A stretch of 64,000 nt of DNA from Sediminicola sp963974715 (GTDB lineage Bacteria > Bacteroidota > Bacteroidia > Flavobacteriales > Flavobacteriaceae), in assembly GCA_963974715.1 (NCBI GenBank), contig CAXBDK010000010.1:1-64000 (forward strand). Reading direction: 5' to 3'. This document shows, piece by piece, positions 44,230 to 52,490 of the stretch (the stretch's first letter is position 1; every line of letters starts with the position of its first letter). Both the position numbers and the translations under genes were made by a program. The notes beneath the pieces were generated by a model that saw only the letters and a list, made by a program, of their open reading frames with translations, made no database searches and was not told where the DNA came from.

Positions 44230-44248
44230 ACCCTTAAAATTTATGGGT
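44230..44248. promoter_or_regulatory. Putative nitrogen box D (ACCC-N11-GGGT)
   Basis: Inverted repeat ACCC, TTAAAATTTAT, GGGT, with flanking AT so that ATACCC pairs with GGGTAT. It lies 54 bases from box C; boxes A and B are 50 bases apart. Confidence 0.55.
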
Positions 44249-44871
44249 ATTTGTTTTAGAATTAAAAAAAAATGCGTTTTTGATTGTTATTTTAAATTAG
44301 ATTCTTAAATAGTTGATATATGGAGGGTTTGAATACGGAAATATTGCGAAATGTTTAATAAATCACATGATGGGGCGAATCCGCTGCTTTCTTAAAAAAA
44401 GTAGTAAGGATTGTGATATTTAAAACATTAGGGTATGGGTGGGTATATTTCCTGCGCTGGTGGGTCAACCTAGGGCAACCCCTGTATATCTGAAGGGTCT
44501 TAGAGGGCATTTCAAAAATTCGAATTTTCAGGAACCCTTACCATCGGACATTGTGAAACACGTTCCTAGGGATACGGTTTTGGAACCTTTGCATTTTTTA
44601 ACGAGCTTATTCAATTTTGTCCAAACCGTTGGAGAATTCCTTTCTTGGTACTTCAAATGGAATTCATAAATGGATCAGTCCCAAAAGTTGTGTTCGGATC
44701 TCTATTTGGGTTGGAGGGAAGCCTTATTAACGGGCGATCTTCTTCCGTGGTGGAGATGGCATGGCCGTTAAGAATTTTTGAAGCCTTGGAAAAAATTTAG
44801 GCCATGGCATCGGTCCCGGAAATCCCTTCCGATTTTCGGGACCACATAGTGAAGAAGTGTCCTTTCTTTTG
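44249..44871. other. Gap without a recognised gene upstream of the glnK operon
   Basis: About 620 bases, AT-rich at the left, with no gene I can support. An open frame of 76 codons at 44439-44669 has no recognisable content. Confidence 0.5.
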
Positions 44872-45060
44872 TTTCGTTTTACTCATTACTTTTATTTGTT
44901 TAAACCGGTATTCGTGAACCTCCTTCGTCGGTTTCTTTGGACAAGCAAAGAAATCGAAGATTCACGAATACAGATAAAAGGAAAATAACCATTTAATGAG
45001 CTAAATCGAAGATTCACGAAAACCGTTAAAAAACAATAACGATTGCTTGAGTAAAATGAA
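44872..45060. repeat. Cluster of three related inverted/direct repeat units
   Basis: Three related units of about 45 bases end in TTCGTGAA: one on the + strand (44872-44918), two on the minus strand (44961-45005 and 45013-45060). The first two can pair: GTATTCGTGAA (44908-44918) with TTCACGAATAC (44961-44971), and inside this TTTCTTTG with CAAAGAAA. An 18-base direct repeat (aaatcgaagattcacgaa) occurs at 44951-44968 and 45003-45020. It may be a small mobile-element remnant or a structured RNA. Confidence 0.55.
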
Positions 45061-45156
45061 AGAACGAAGGCCCGTTAATTTTATGGCCCTGGAAACTTTA
45101 TTGGAAGTGGACCATTTGTTTTTTACCTTGGTATTAATGCCTCTTCCCCGCTGGAT

Positions 45157-45456
45157 TCATTCAAGAGTCCTCACAAGAGTCCTCAATCCCACAATAAAGC
45201 CTTTGTGACGCAGTTCGGAGGTGTCAAAAACGTAGAGTTCTTCTTTTTCGGATCCAAAACAATTTTCGCATAAACATAACTGGTCGTGATCCTTTATTTC
45301 ATTGAACAATTCCATAGAATTGGATGGAAGCCAAAAATAAAAGAATATGGAATATGGATCGCAAAGTTGCCGTAATAATGCTATTACCTGAGAAAAGGGT
45401 GATTTAGGGGGGCTCGGAAAGCGCACATGGGGAAGAGTAGTGGGATTTATCTCCAA
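45157..45456 (-). CDS. Doubtful 99-aa frame
   Basis: I do not recognise it. The C-terminal half (MELFNEIKDHDQLCLCENCF onward) reads like protein, with C-x-C-x2-C, while the first half is rich in Pro and aromatic residues and looks like noise. No promoter element was seen. It could be a short gene with a start at the internal Met or a chance frame in a gene-poor stretch. Confidence 0.25.
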   Translation of the reverse strand: MEINPTTLPHVRFPSPPKSPFSQVIALLRQLCDPYSIFFYFWLPSNSMELFNEIKDHDQLCLCENCFGSEKEELYVFDTSELRHKGFIVGLRTLVRTLE

Positions 45457-45474
45457 AAAATACCATATTTATTA

Positions 45475-45654
45475 TTATATGGCCTTCTTATACTCGGAAG
45501 GATGCACTTCCATAGGGTAGATCTTTGTTGTTTGCCCCATGTTTTGGCGGCCGGATTTTTTGGTTCCTTTTTGACCTGATCTATTGGTACTGAACAACAA
45601 CAAGACTACATTTAAGCATATAAGAATTAAGAGTATGTTAAAAAATGTTACCAT
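45475..45654 (-). CDS. Small membrane protein, 59 aa (related to the one at 61.7 kb)
   Basis: From ATG 45654 the protein starts MVTFFNILLILICLNVVLLL, a single hydrophobic helix, then a basic hydrophilic tail of about 35 residues (KKSGRQNMGQTTKIYP). A -7 element (TACTTTTG, 45682-45689) lies 27 bases upstream and covers the earlier ATG at 45684, so the short form is used. The helix shares 12 of its first 24 residues with the 31-aa protein at 61666-61761. Function unknown. Confidence 0.65.
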   Translation of the reverse strand: MVTFFNILLILICLNVVLLLFSTNRSGQKGTKKSGRQNMGQTTKIYPMEVHPSEYKKAI

Positions 45655-45681
45655 TGGTCTAGGATGTTTCACATTATAACG

Positions 45682-45689
45682 CAAAAGTA
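45682..45689 (-). promoter_or_regulatory. -7 element of the 59-aa membrane protein gene
   Basis: TACTTTTG on the minus strand, 27 bases before the ATG at 45654. Confidence 0.5.
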
Positions 45690-45769
45690 CGTCTTTTCTT
45701 ATATGATACGTCGTAAACTTGAAGAATGTTGATGGAATCCGAATTTTTATGGGCCAGATATTTTAAGTG

Positions 45770-45958
45770 TTAATTTTTAAGGAAATGTTTGATAATGAAT
45801 AGGATAATTATGAATAATACAAAGGTTATTCCCACCCATTTGACCCCTTTATAACTTTTAAAATATAGTTTTTTTTCTTTGCGGTAGTTGATGACCAGTA
45901 CAAAGGCAAACACCAAGATGAAGAGTACCGCAAAAATTAATTGCCCCTTGCTGAACAT
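45770..45958 (-). CDS. Small membrane protein, 62 aa
   Basis: From ATG 45958: MFSKGQLIFAVLFILVFAFV starts a first helix, a basic loop NYRKEKKLYFKSYKGVKW follows, then a second helix (VGITFVLFIIILFIIKHFL). From memory, this two-helix protein is conserved in Flavobacteriaceae; its function is unknown. A -7 element (TAGTTTTG, 45974-45981) lies 15 bases upstream. A longer frame to 46090 would cross this element and is rejected. It is divergent from the MazG-like gene. Confidence 0.78.
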   Translation of the reverse strand: MFSKGQLIFAVLFILVFAFVLVINYRKEKKLYFKSYKGVKWVGITFVLFIIILFIIKHFLKN

Positions 45959-45973
45959 ATTTATATTTTTATG

Positions 45974-45981
45974 CAAAACTA
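45974..45981 (-). promoter_or_regulatory. -7 element of the 62-aa membrane protein gene
   Basis: TAGTTTTG on the minus strand, 15 bases before the ATG at 45958. Confidence 0.5.
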
Positions 45982-45999
45982 ATCTAAAATAGCGCAATA

Positions 46000-46389
46000 A
46001 TGAAAAGTAAACTAAATGCTGTTGAACTCTTCCATAATTCATTTGGTCTAGGGGTCTCCCAAACGATGAGGGCCGATCTGGGGGCCACAAAAAACCTGCT
46101 CCGGTTCAACCTGATGGACGAAGAGAACAGGGAATATCTGGAAGCGGCCAATAATAACGATCTTGTGGAGGTGGCCGACGCTTTGGGGGACATGTTGTAC
46201 ATTCTTTGCGGTACCATTCTGGAGCACGGGATGCAATATAAGATAGAGGAGGTCTTTGAGGAAATACAGCGAAGTAATATGAGCAAACTGGATGTGGATG
46301 GAAAACCTATTTACAGGGAAGATGGCAAAGTGCTAAAGGGCCCCAATTATTTTAGGCCCAATATTGGGCAGATCTTGGATAAAAAATAA
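46000..46389 (+). CDS. MazG-like nucleoside triphosphate pyrophosphohydrolase
   Basis: This 129-aa protein has the all-alpha NTP pyrophosphatase pattern: acidic metal-binding residues in DEENREYLEAA and DLVEVADALGDMLYILCG. The family hydrolyses dNTPs or NTPs to monophosphates, removing unusual nucleotides. It is convergent with ilvE, with a short hairpin between them. The exact substrate is unknown. Confidence 0.85.
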   Translation: MKSKLNAVELFHNSFGLGVSQTMRADLGATKNLLRFNLMDEENREYLEAANNNDLVEVADALGDMLYILCGTILEHGMQYKIEEVFEEIQRSNMSKLDVDGKPIYREDGKVLKGPNYFRPNIGQILDKK

Positions 46390-46391
46390 AA

Positions 46392-46405
46392 GCACCCTGA
46401 GGTGC
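46392..46405. terminator. Short hairpin between the MazG-like gene and ilvE
   Basis: GCACC/GGTGC with loop CTGA, preceded by an A-rich run. Weak on its own but well placed between two convergent genes. Confidence 0.45.
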
Positions 46406-46439
46406 CCTTATCCGTTCGATCATTGCAGTCTGAAACCGC

Positions 46440-47504
46440 TTATACCTTATACCGCCATCCAAAGGGATCTGCGGCCTTGTTGTACTGAATATCCGTAATA
46501 CGTTTCTTGAGTATGGATGCATAACTTTTATCCAGTTCGGGAAGGTCGTAATCCGCTCCCTGATGGCCAAAAGTGGCGATCGGGGAAATGACGGCGGCGG
46601 TGCCGGCCCCGAACATCTCCATTAAGGTCCCATCATTTGCGGCCTGCACCACCTCGCTGACCGTTATTTTTCTGATTTCCACCGGAATTCCTTCTTTCTT
46701 GGCAATATCGATAAGGCTCTTTCGGGTGATCCCGTCCAATATCCGATCGCTTACGGGGCTGGTGATCAAGGTGTCCTTGATCCTGATGAAAATATTCATG
46801 GCTCCCGCTTCCTCGATGAACTCGTGCGCATGGTCGTCCGTCCAGATTACCTGGTTATAGCCCTTTTCAATGGCCAGTTGGGTAGGATAGAACTGTCCCG
46901 CATAGTTGCCGCCAGCTTTTGCATATCCCACACCGCCATTGGCCGATCTGGAATATTTTTCCTCGATCAAGACCTTTACCTTGCCCGCAAAGTAAGCTCC
47001 CGACGGGGCACAGGCAATGATAAATTTATACTCGTCCGCGGGGGATGCGTGGAAGCCCCTGCCGCTGGCGAATACGAAAGGCCTTATATATAACGAACTT
47101 CCTTCCGCCTGAGGGATCCATTTTCTGTCCACTTCCAAAAGTGCCCTCAGTCCCTCCATAAAATATTCCTCGGGAAATTCCGGTATGGCCAACCTCTTTG
47201 AGGATATATTGATGCGCTTGTGGTTTTCCAAGGGACGGAAAAGCCAAACATTTTCGTCTTTGTCCCTATAGGCTTTCATGCCCTCGAATACGGACTGGCC
47301 GTAGTGGAAGATCTTCGAGGAGGGATCCAGGGTAATCGACTGGTAGGGGACCACCTTTGGGGTCTCCCAACTTCCGTTCTTATAATCGCAGACCATCATA
47401 TGGTCCGAAAAAATACTGCCAAATGCCAGATTGTCAAAATCGACCTGATCGATCTTGGATGTTTTCGCCCTTTCAACGACCACATTCTTTACCGTAGTTT
47501 CCAT
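46440..47504 (-). CDS. ilvE: Branched-chain amino acid aminotransferase
   Basis: This 354-aa PLP enzyme of fold type IV makes or degrades valine, leucine and isoleucine by transamination. The PLP lysine is Lys196 in GYAKAGGNYA. Other family motifs are FHYGQSVFEGMKAYR, the arginine in IRPFVFASG and FIEEAGAMNIF. The length is normal. It is encoded alone. Confidence 0.96.
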   Translation of the reverse strand: METTVKNVVVERAKTSKIDQVDFDNLAFGSIFSDHMMVCDYKNGSWETPKVVPYQSITLDPSSKIFHYGQSVFEGMKAYRDKDENVWLFRPLENHKRINISSKRLAIPEFPEEYFMEGLRALLEVDRKWIPQAEGSSLYIRPFVFASGRGFHASPADEYKFIIACAPSGAYFAGKVKVLIEEKYSRSANGGVGYAKAGGNYAGQFYPTQLAIEKGYNQVIWTDDHAHEFIEEAGAMNIFIRIKDTLITSPVSDRILDGITRKSLIDIAKKEGIPVEIRKITVSEVVQAANDGTLMEMFGAGTAAVISPIATFGHQGADYDLPELDKSYASILKKRITDIQYNKAADPFGWRYKV

Positions 47505-47609
47505 AACGTTGTGATTAAAGCACTAAAATTAATGAATTAACAGTAGCAGCACTTCTTTTTTTATTTAAAAATGACCAGATTTGTATTGGGAAACAAAAAA
47601 TTATCGGAT

Positions 47610-48113
47610 ATGAAAAGTTTTAACATTTTGGTTGTATTTTTTTTAGCACTTCTGTCCTGTAAGCAAAACAAGGAGGGGGTTTCCACCCTGCCGGACCGAT
47701 CAACGGTCGTGACATACACTGCTGTAGGGGATGCCATAAAAGCGGAAGGGGCCGTAACGGAAAGGGAAATGTACCGCCAATATCAAGACATGGAAGTATC
47801 CGATACCCTGCGGACCAAATTTACTGCCTCGGTTACGGATGTCTGCAAGGCCAAGGGTTGTTGGATGAAGGTGAAGTTGGAGGATGGGCAGGAGGCCATG
47901 GTAAAATTCAAGGATTATGGATTCTTTATGCCCAAGGACGTTGTAGGTAAGGAAGTGGTCATGAACGGAAAGGCCTATGTGGAAGAAATGTCCGTGGAGG
48001 AACAAAAACATTATGCGGCCGATGGCGGGGCGGGGGAAGACGAACTTTCCAAGATCACCATGCCCAAAAAGACCTTTGGCTTTGAGGCCGATGGTGTACT
48101 TATAACCAACTGA
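47610..48113 (+). CDS. DUF4920 lipoprotein
   Basis: This 167-aa protein has lipobox LLSC (Cys17) and the DUF4920 motif VCKAKGCWMKVKL with FKDYGFFMPKDVVGK. The family is typical of Bacteroidota; the two conserved cysteines may bind a metal. Function unknown. The start at ATG 47610 was chosen because the earlier 47571 start would put 13 extra residues before the lipoprotein signal. The mnmD gene starts two bases after its stop, so the two are co-transcribed. Confidence 0.9.
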   Translation: MKSFNILVVFFLALLSCKQNKEGVSTLPDRSTVVTYTAVGDAIKAEGAVTEREMYRQYQDMEVSDTLRTKFTASVTDVCKAKGCWMKVKLEDGQEAMVKFKDYGFFMPKDVVGKEVVMNGKAYVEEMSVEEQKHYAADGGAGEDELSKITMPKKTFGFEADGVLITN

Positions 48114-48114
48114 T

Positions 48115-48777
48115 TTGAAGAGAAGTATCGTAACCACTTCCGATGGTTCCAAAACCATCAGGATCATGGAATGGGACGAGCAGTACCATTCGAAGCATGG
48201 CGCTCTACAGGAAGCCTACCATGTATTCATACAACACGGCCTATCCCTTTTTGCAAACAGGGAAATGGCCATACTGGAAATCGGTTTTGGAACCGGGCTC
48301 AATGCGTTGATCAGTTGGATCGAAGCGGGCGATCGTCAGCTTAAAATAACGTATACGGGCGTGGAGGCCTTCCCCGTATCGATGGAGGAAGTGCAGCAAT
48401 TGAACTATATTGAACAGTTGAGGGCCCCTTCCTTTATGGAAGGGTTTCAATTGATGCACACTTCCCCATGGGAACGACCGTGTACCCTTTCCCCCGATTT
48501 TGTGCTTCTAAAGCGGCAAATGGACTTTCTGGATATTGAGGAGAGGGACAGTTTTGACCTGGTCTATTTTGATGCCTTTGGGGCCAGGGTGCAGCCCGAA
48601 CTTTGGACCGAGGTGCTGTTTAAAAAGATGTTCACGGCCCTTAAAAAGGATGGGGTACTGGTCACCTATGCTGCCAAGGGAAGTGTGCGGAGGGCCTTGC
48701 TTGCAGTTGGTTTCCAAGTGGAAAGATTGCCCGGTCCCCCTGGAAAAAGGGAAATGTTGCGCGCCATAAAAAAATAG
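48115..48777 (+). CDS. mnmD: tRNA (mnm5s2U34) methyltransferase, MnmD type
   Basis: This 220-aa protein is the stand-alone methyltransferase half of MnmC, which finishes the mnm5s2U modification in tRNA wobble positions. SAM-binding site ILEIGFGTGLNAL and the catalytic region LVYFDAFGARVQPELWT are visible; the oxidase half is absent. It starts with TTG directly after the DUF4920 stop; the start agrees with the usual MKRxI N-terminus of the family. Confidence 0.9.
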   Translation: MKRSIVTTSDGSKTIRIMEWDEQYHSKHGALQEAYHVFIQHGLSLFANREMAILEIGFGTGLNALISWIEAGDRQLKITYTGVEAFPVSMEEVQQLNYIEQLRAPSFMEGFQLMHTSPWERPCTLSPDFVLLKRQMDFLDIEERDSFDLVYFDAFGARVQPELWTEVLFKKMFTALKKDGVLVTYAAKGSVRRALLAVGFQVERLPGPPGKREMLRAIKK

Positions 48778-49199
48778 TCCGGCTCAGGCGGCCATAACGC
48801 CGCATATTTTAAGTTTACCTTGGGAAGTGGGACGAAATACTGTTAAACCTTATATAAACATACCTTCCCTACTGTTCAAAAGCAATATCTTTATCCGTAG
48901 AACATGCCATAGGTTACGTGTGCTTTCGATGTTTTTATTATAGTTGGCCCTGCATACCTTGGTTTCGAACTTTATTGATGTGAGGGGAATGGATGTTCTT
49001 AATGCACTTCCCCGTCCCGTTCGGCGGTTCCTTTTAAGGGAAAGGGCCAACAACCAAAGATTGAAGCTGCCAAGGACCGGTAACGAGCCACTTGGAGGGT
49101 TTGGGGGAGGTACCCAATACGGATGGGACATCGCAGATAATTGGCGTAGTCCGTTCATCCGAATGGAGATGAGAACGAATTCAACTAAAATCAAGAGTC
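48778..49199. other. Gap between mnmD and the epimerase gene
   Basis: About 420 bases. Open frames of 99 and 124 codons lie on opposite strands over the same stretch and show no motif; I see no gene, promoter element or hairpin that I can support. Confidence 0.5.
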
Positions 49200-50162
49200 G
49201 TGAAAATTTTAATAACAGGGGCAACAGGATTGATCGGGTCTGAAATAGTGGGGTTGTGCCTTAAAAAAGGGTGCACCGTACATTATCTTACCACCCAAAA
49301 GAAAAAGATCGTTTCCAAAGATCGTTACCACGGATTTCATTGGAACCCTGCAAAAGGGGAAATCGATCTGGAATGTTTTAAAGGGGTGGATGCCATTATC
49401 AATTTGGCCGGGGAGTCCATTTCCAAAAGATGGACCGCCAATAACCGGAAACGTATCATGGAAAGTCGTATCAACAGTCTGCGCACCTTGGCAAAAGGTT
49501 TGGAGGACTTTGGGGACCGTTCGGTCTCCTCCTTTGTTTCGGCTTCCGCCATTGGTATCTATCCGGATTCCCTCTCCGATTATTATACAGAGGAAGAGCA
49601 GGGCGTGGACGACAGCTTCTTGGGAGAGGTGGTAAGTTCTTGGGAAAGGGAGGCGGATGCGTTCAAGAAATTCGGTTTTCCCGTGGCAAAGATCAGGATA
49701 GGCCTTGTACTTTCCACCAAAGGGGGAGCCCTGCCCAAAATGGCGAAACCGATAGATAACTATATTGGGGCCGCATTTGGCACAGGGGAGCAGTGGCAAT
49801 CTTGGATTCATATAAGGGACCTGGCACGCATATTCCTATTTGCGGTCCACCATCGACTGGAAGGTATCTATAATGGGGTTGGGCCCAATCCCGTCAGCAA
49901 CAACAAATTGACAAAGGAAATAGCGGTCGTTCTCAACAAGCCGTTGATCTTGCCGAACATTCCACGGTTCGCCATGAAATTACTGTTGGGAAATATGTCG
50001 TACATCCTTTTTGCCAGTCAGCGCGTTAGCAGTAAAAAGATAGAGGACGAGGGTTTTTCCTTTCACTTTCAGAACATTTGTAGGAGCTTGGAGGAACTCT
50101 ACCAAAAGACCGTTCCCCAGAAAAGTCCCATTTCCTTGGACAACACCGAATACCAAGGATAG
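49200..50162 (+). CDS. TIGR01777-family NAD(P)-dependent epimerase
   Basis: This 320-aa protein starts at GTG with the dinucleotide-binding motif ITGATGLIG, followed by DAIINLAGESISKRW, VSASAIGIYP and the family region GEVVSSWEREADAF. It belongs to the extended SDR group TIGR01777 (SulA/YfcH-like), whose substrate is not established. It ends shortly before a strong terminator and is independent of grpE. Confidence 0.92.
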   Translation: MKILITGATGLIGSEIVGLCLKKGCTVHYLTTQKKKIVSKDRYHGFHWNPAKGEIDLECFKGVDAIINLAGESISKRWTANNRKRIMESRINSLRTLAKGLEDFGDRSVSSFVSASAIGIYPDSLSDYYTEEEQGVDDSFLGEVVSSWEREADAFKKFGFPVAKIRIGLVLSTKGGALPKMAKPIDNYIGAAFGTGEQWQSWIHIRDLARIFLFAVHHRLEGIYNGVGPNPVSNNKLTKEIAVVLNKPLILPNIPRFAMKLLLGNMSYILFASQRVSSKKIEDEGFSFHFQNICRSLEELYQKTVPQKSPISLDNTEYQG

Positions 50163-50190
50163 CCCAACACGAACTTTTGGCATGTACCGG

Positions 50191-50213
50191 AACATCCGCA
50201 ATGAGCGGATGTT
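50191..50213 (+). terminator. Terminator after the epimerase gene
   Basis: AACATCCGC/GCGGATGTT with 5-base loop, followed by a T run. Confidence 0.85.
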
Positions 50214-50234
50214 TTTTTGTAAACTTTGATGACA

Positions 50235-50268
50235 TTTTGACATTTTTGAAGAATTGGCAGTACTTTTG
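50235..50268 (+). promoter_or_regulatory. Promoter of the grpE-dnaJ operon
   Basis: TTTTG (50235-50239), 21 bases, TACTTTTG (50261-50268). It lies 34 bases before the grpE ATG at 50303, and excludes the longer upstream frame. Confidence 0.65.
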
Positions 50269-50302
50269 CCACTTCAACTCGAAGGATAAAAAAGTTAGAC
50301 AA

Positions 50303-50893
50303 ATGAGCAAGAAAAATAGCGCCGAGGAAATTGACGGGGAATATTCCGATGGGAACATAAGCGAAAACGGTACGCATGCCACCGACGAAAACGGGGATGC
50401 CACAGGTGCCGAAACGTTGGGAGCGGACCCCCAAGGGGACGAGCCAATGGAAACATCACTGCAAAACGAACTGGCCAGGGAGAAGGATAAATTTTTACGT
50501 CTTTTTGCGGATTTTGAAAACTATAAAAGACGTACTTCCAAAGAGCGCATTGAACTGTTCCGCACCGCCGGGCAGGAAGTGATCGTGTCCCTATTGCCCG
50601 TGATGGACGATTTTGACCGTGCCATGAAGGAACTTGCCAAGTCGGAAGACAAGGAAATGTTCAAGGGGGTAGAGCTGATCAGGACCAAGTTCAAGGAAGT
50701 GCTGAAGGGCAAGGGCCTGCAGGAAATGGAAGTTAACGAAGGGGATGCCTTTGATGCGGAGATGCACGATGCCATTACGCAGATACCGGCTCCAAATGAA
50801 GGATTAAAGGGTAAAATACTGGATGTCATTGAAAAAGGGTTTACCCTTGGGGATAAAATAGTTCGCCACCCCAAAGTGGTGGTAGGCAATTAA
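50303..50893 (+). CDS. grpE: Nucleotide exchange factor GrpE
   Basis: This 196-aa co-chaperone helps DnaK release ADP. It has an acidic disordered N-terminus, a coiled coil (LQNELAREKDKFLRLFADFE, then YKRRTSKERIEL) and a C-terminal beta domain ending GFTLGDKIVRHPKVVVG. It is followed after 9 bases by dnaJ, an order usual in Flavobacteriaceae. Heat-shock control is expected, but no regulatory motif was seen. Confidence 0.96.
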   Translation: MSKKNSAEEIDGEYSDGNISENGTHATDENGDATGAETLGADPQGDEPMETSLQNELAREKDKFLRLFADFENYKRRTSKERIELFRTAGQEVIVSLLPVMDDFDRAMKELAKSEDKEMFKGVELIRTKFKEVLKGKGLQEMEVNEGDAFDAEMHDAITQIPAPNEGLKGKILDVIEKGFTLGDKIVRHPKVVVGN

Positions 50894-50902
50894 AATCAGC
50901 AT

Positions 50903-52009
50903 ATGAAGGAGGATTATTACGACATATTGGGCATCGGAAAGGGTGCTTCCACCGCAGAGATCAAAAAGGCCTATCGCAAGAAGGCCGTGGAGTTCCATCC
51001 GGATAAAAATCCGGGAGATGCCAAAGCGGAGGAAATGTTCAAGAAAGCGGCAGAAGCCTATGAAATCTTAAGCGACCCCGACAAAAGGGCGCGTTACGAT
51101 CAATATGGACATGCCGCGTTCCAAGGTGGGGGACATGGCGGTGGTATGAACATGGACGATATTTTCAGTCAGTTCGGGGACATCTTCGGAAGTGCCTTCG
51201 GGGGCGGTTTTAGCGGTTTCGGCGGCGGGGGCCAACAGCGAAGGGTAAAGGGCAGCAACCTGAGGATCAGGGTAAAGCTTACATTGGAAGAAGTGGCCAA
51301 CGGTGTGGAAAAAATGGTGAAGGTCCGGCGGAAGGTACAGGCCGAAGGGGTCACCTATAAAACCTGTTCCACTTGTGCGGGCAGGGGACAAGTGACCAAG
51401 ATCACCAATACGATCCTTGGAAGGATGCAGACGGCGGCCACCTGTAGCGTATGCGGTGGAAGCGGACAGGTATTGGATAGCAGTCCCAGTGGAGCGGATG
51501 CACAGGGAATGAAACTTACCGAGGAAACCGTATCCATTAAAATCCCGGGAGGGGTGGAAGACGGTATGCAGTTGAAGGTTACCGGAAAGGGGAACGACGC
51601 CCCCGGAAACGGAATTCCCGGAGATCTTTTGGTAGCTATCGAGACCGAGGACCATGAAACCCTCAAAAGGGAAGGTGACAATTTGCACTACGATCTCTAT
51701 ATCAGTATTTCGGAAGCGGTACTCGGGACGTCCAAAGAAATAGATTCGGTGACCGGAAAGGTCAGGATCAAATTGGAACCGGGCATCCAATCGGGGAAAA
51801 TATTGAGGTTGCGGGGCAAAGGGATCGGAAACCTTAATGGGTATGGTGCCGGTGATCTTTTGGTACATGTGAACGTATGGACGCCCAAAGAGGTCAACAA
51901 GGAACAGCGCGACTTTTTTGAGCGTATGCAAACGCATACCAATTTTGTGCCGAACCCCGAAAAATCGGATAAATCCTTTTTTGAAAAGGTAAAGGATATG
52001 TTCTCTTGA
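50903..52009 (+). CDS. dnaJ: Chaperone DnaJ
   Basis: This 368-aa co-chaperone of DnaK has a J domain with HPD at 32-34, a Gly/Phe-rich segment (about 74-115) and C-terminal substrate-binding domains. The central cysteine-rich region has only two CxxC motifs (CSTC 155-158 and CSVC 181-184) instead of the usual four, so it probably binds one zinc. I recall this short form from other Flavobacteriia. It is co-transcribed with grpE and is followed by a terminator. Confidence 0.95.
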   Translation: MKEDYYDILGIGKGASTAEIKKAYRKKAVEFHPDKNPGDAKAEEMFKKAAEAYEILSDPDKRARYDQYGHAAFQGGGHGGGMNMDDIFSQFGDIFGSAFGGGFSGFGGGGQQRRVKGSNLRIRVKLTLEEVANGVEKMVKVRRKVQAEGVTYKTCSTCAGRGQVTKITNTILGRMQTAATCSVCGGSGQVLDSSPSGADAQGMKLTEETVSIKIPGGVEDGMQLKVTGKGNDAPGNGIPGDLLVAIETEDHETLKREGDNLHYDLYISISEAVLGTSKEIDSVTGKVRIKLEPGIQSGKILRLRGKGIGNLNGYGAGDLLVHVNVWTPKEVNKEQRDFFERMQTHTNFVPNPEKSDKSFFEKVKDMFS

Positions 52010-52098
52010 GCATAAAATCCATAGTTTAAATAAAATGTGTATATTTGAAAAGATATCGGGAAACCGATATTAATTTTCTTTTTCATAGCAATTTTTTT

Positions 52099-52124
52099 CC
52101 CATCCTTATCCTTTTAAGGGTGGG
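52099..52124 (+). terminator. Terminator after dnaJ
   Basis: CCCATCCTTA/TAAGGGTGGG with a 6-base loop and one G-U pair, followed by TTTTGCTTTTTT. Confidence 0.8.
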
Positions 52125-52134
52125 TTTTGCTTTT

Positions 52135-52332
52135 TTAAGTCATCTTGATTTTTTTCAATCGGTTAAAAAATTGCTCTTGTTGTGCCGGTGCGCCACTTGG
52201 CCCGTTCACTAAAAAACGGCCACTGCCTGTTTTCTTAACGTTCGGTCCTACCTTTTTTCCTTCCGTACGTCCGCCTCTGGCGGAAGCAACTCTAAAAAGC
52301 CTTCGATCAGACTCCAAATAGCTAATTTTCAC
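52135..52332 (-). CDS. Doubtful 65-aa basic frame
   Basis: The frame can start at GTG 52332 (MKISYLESDRRLF) and contains GRFLVNGPSGAPAQQ. The C-terminal part is Gly/Pro-rich and basic in a way that looks protein-like, but I do not recognise it and no promoter element was seen. The DNA has a CCGCC/GGCGG hairpin near 52270. Equally likely to be a chance frame. Confidence 0.25.
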   Translation of the reverse strand: MKISYLESDRRLFRVASARGGRTEGKKVGPNVKKTGSGRFLVNGPSGAPAQQEQFFNRLKKIKMT

Positions 52333-52406
52333 TTCAATCGACAAAATCAAGATGGGTTGCTTAAAAAAGAACCCAGTTAACCAAATAACCTTTTAAAGCA
52401 TTTACA

Positions 52407-52414
52407 TATCTTTG
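52407..52414 (+). promoter_or_regulatory. -7 element of the ABC exporter operon
   Basis: TATCTTTG, 76 bases before the ATG at 52491. No TTG at the usual distance. Confidence 0.5.
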
Positions 52415-52490
52415 AAACCGGATATATGTTCCCGGCTACGTTGGGCCGTACCGATTTATGGATGTAAGGATATCCGGCTTGTAATAACGT

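Noticed and set aside
44129..44300. A sigma-54 promoter before glnK
   Set aside because: No TGGCAC-N5-TTGC pattern found on the minus strand; the region instead has a near-consensus -7 element.
44439..44669. 76-codon plus frame upstream of the glnK operon
   Set aside because: No motif, AT-rich surroundings, no promoter element.
48850..49243. Overlapping 124-codon minus and 99-codon plus frames
   Set aside because: Opposite-strand frames over the same non-coding stretch, neither with a recognisable motif or a promoter.
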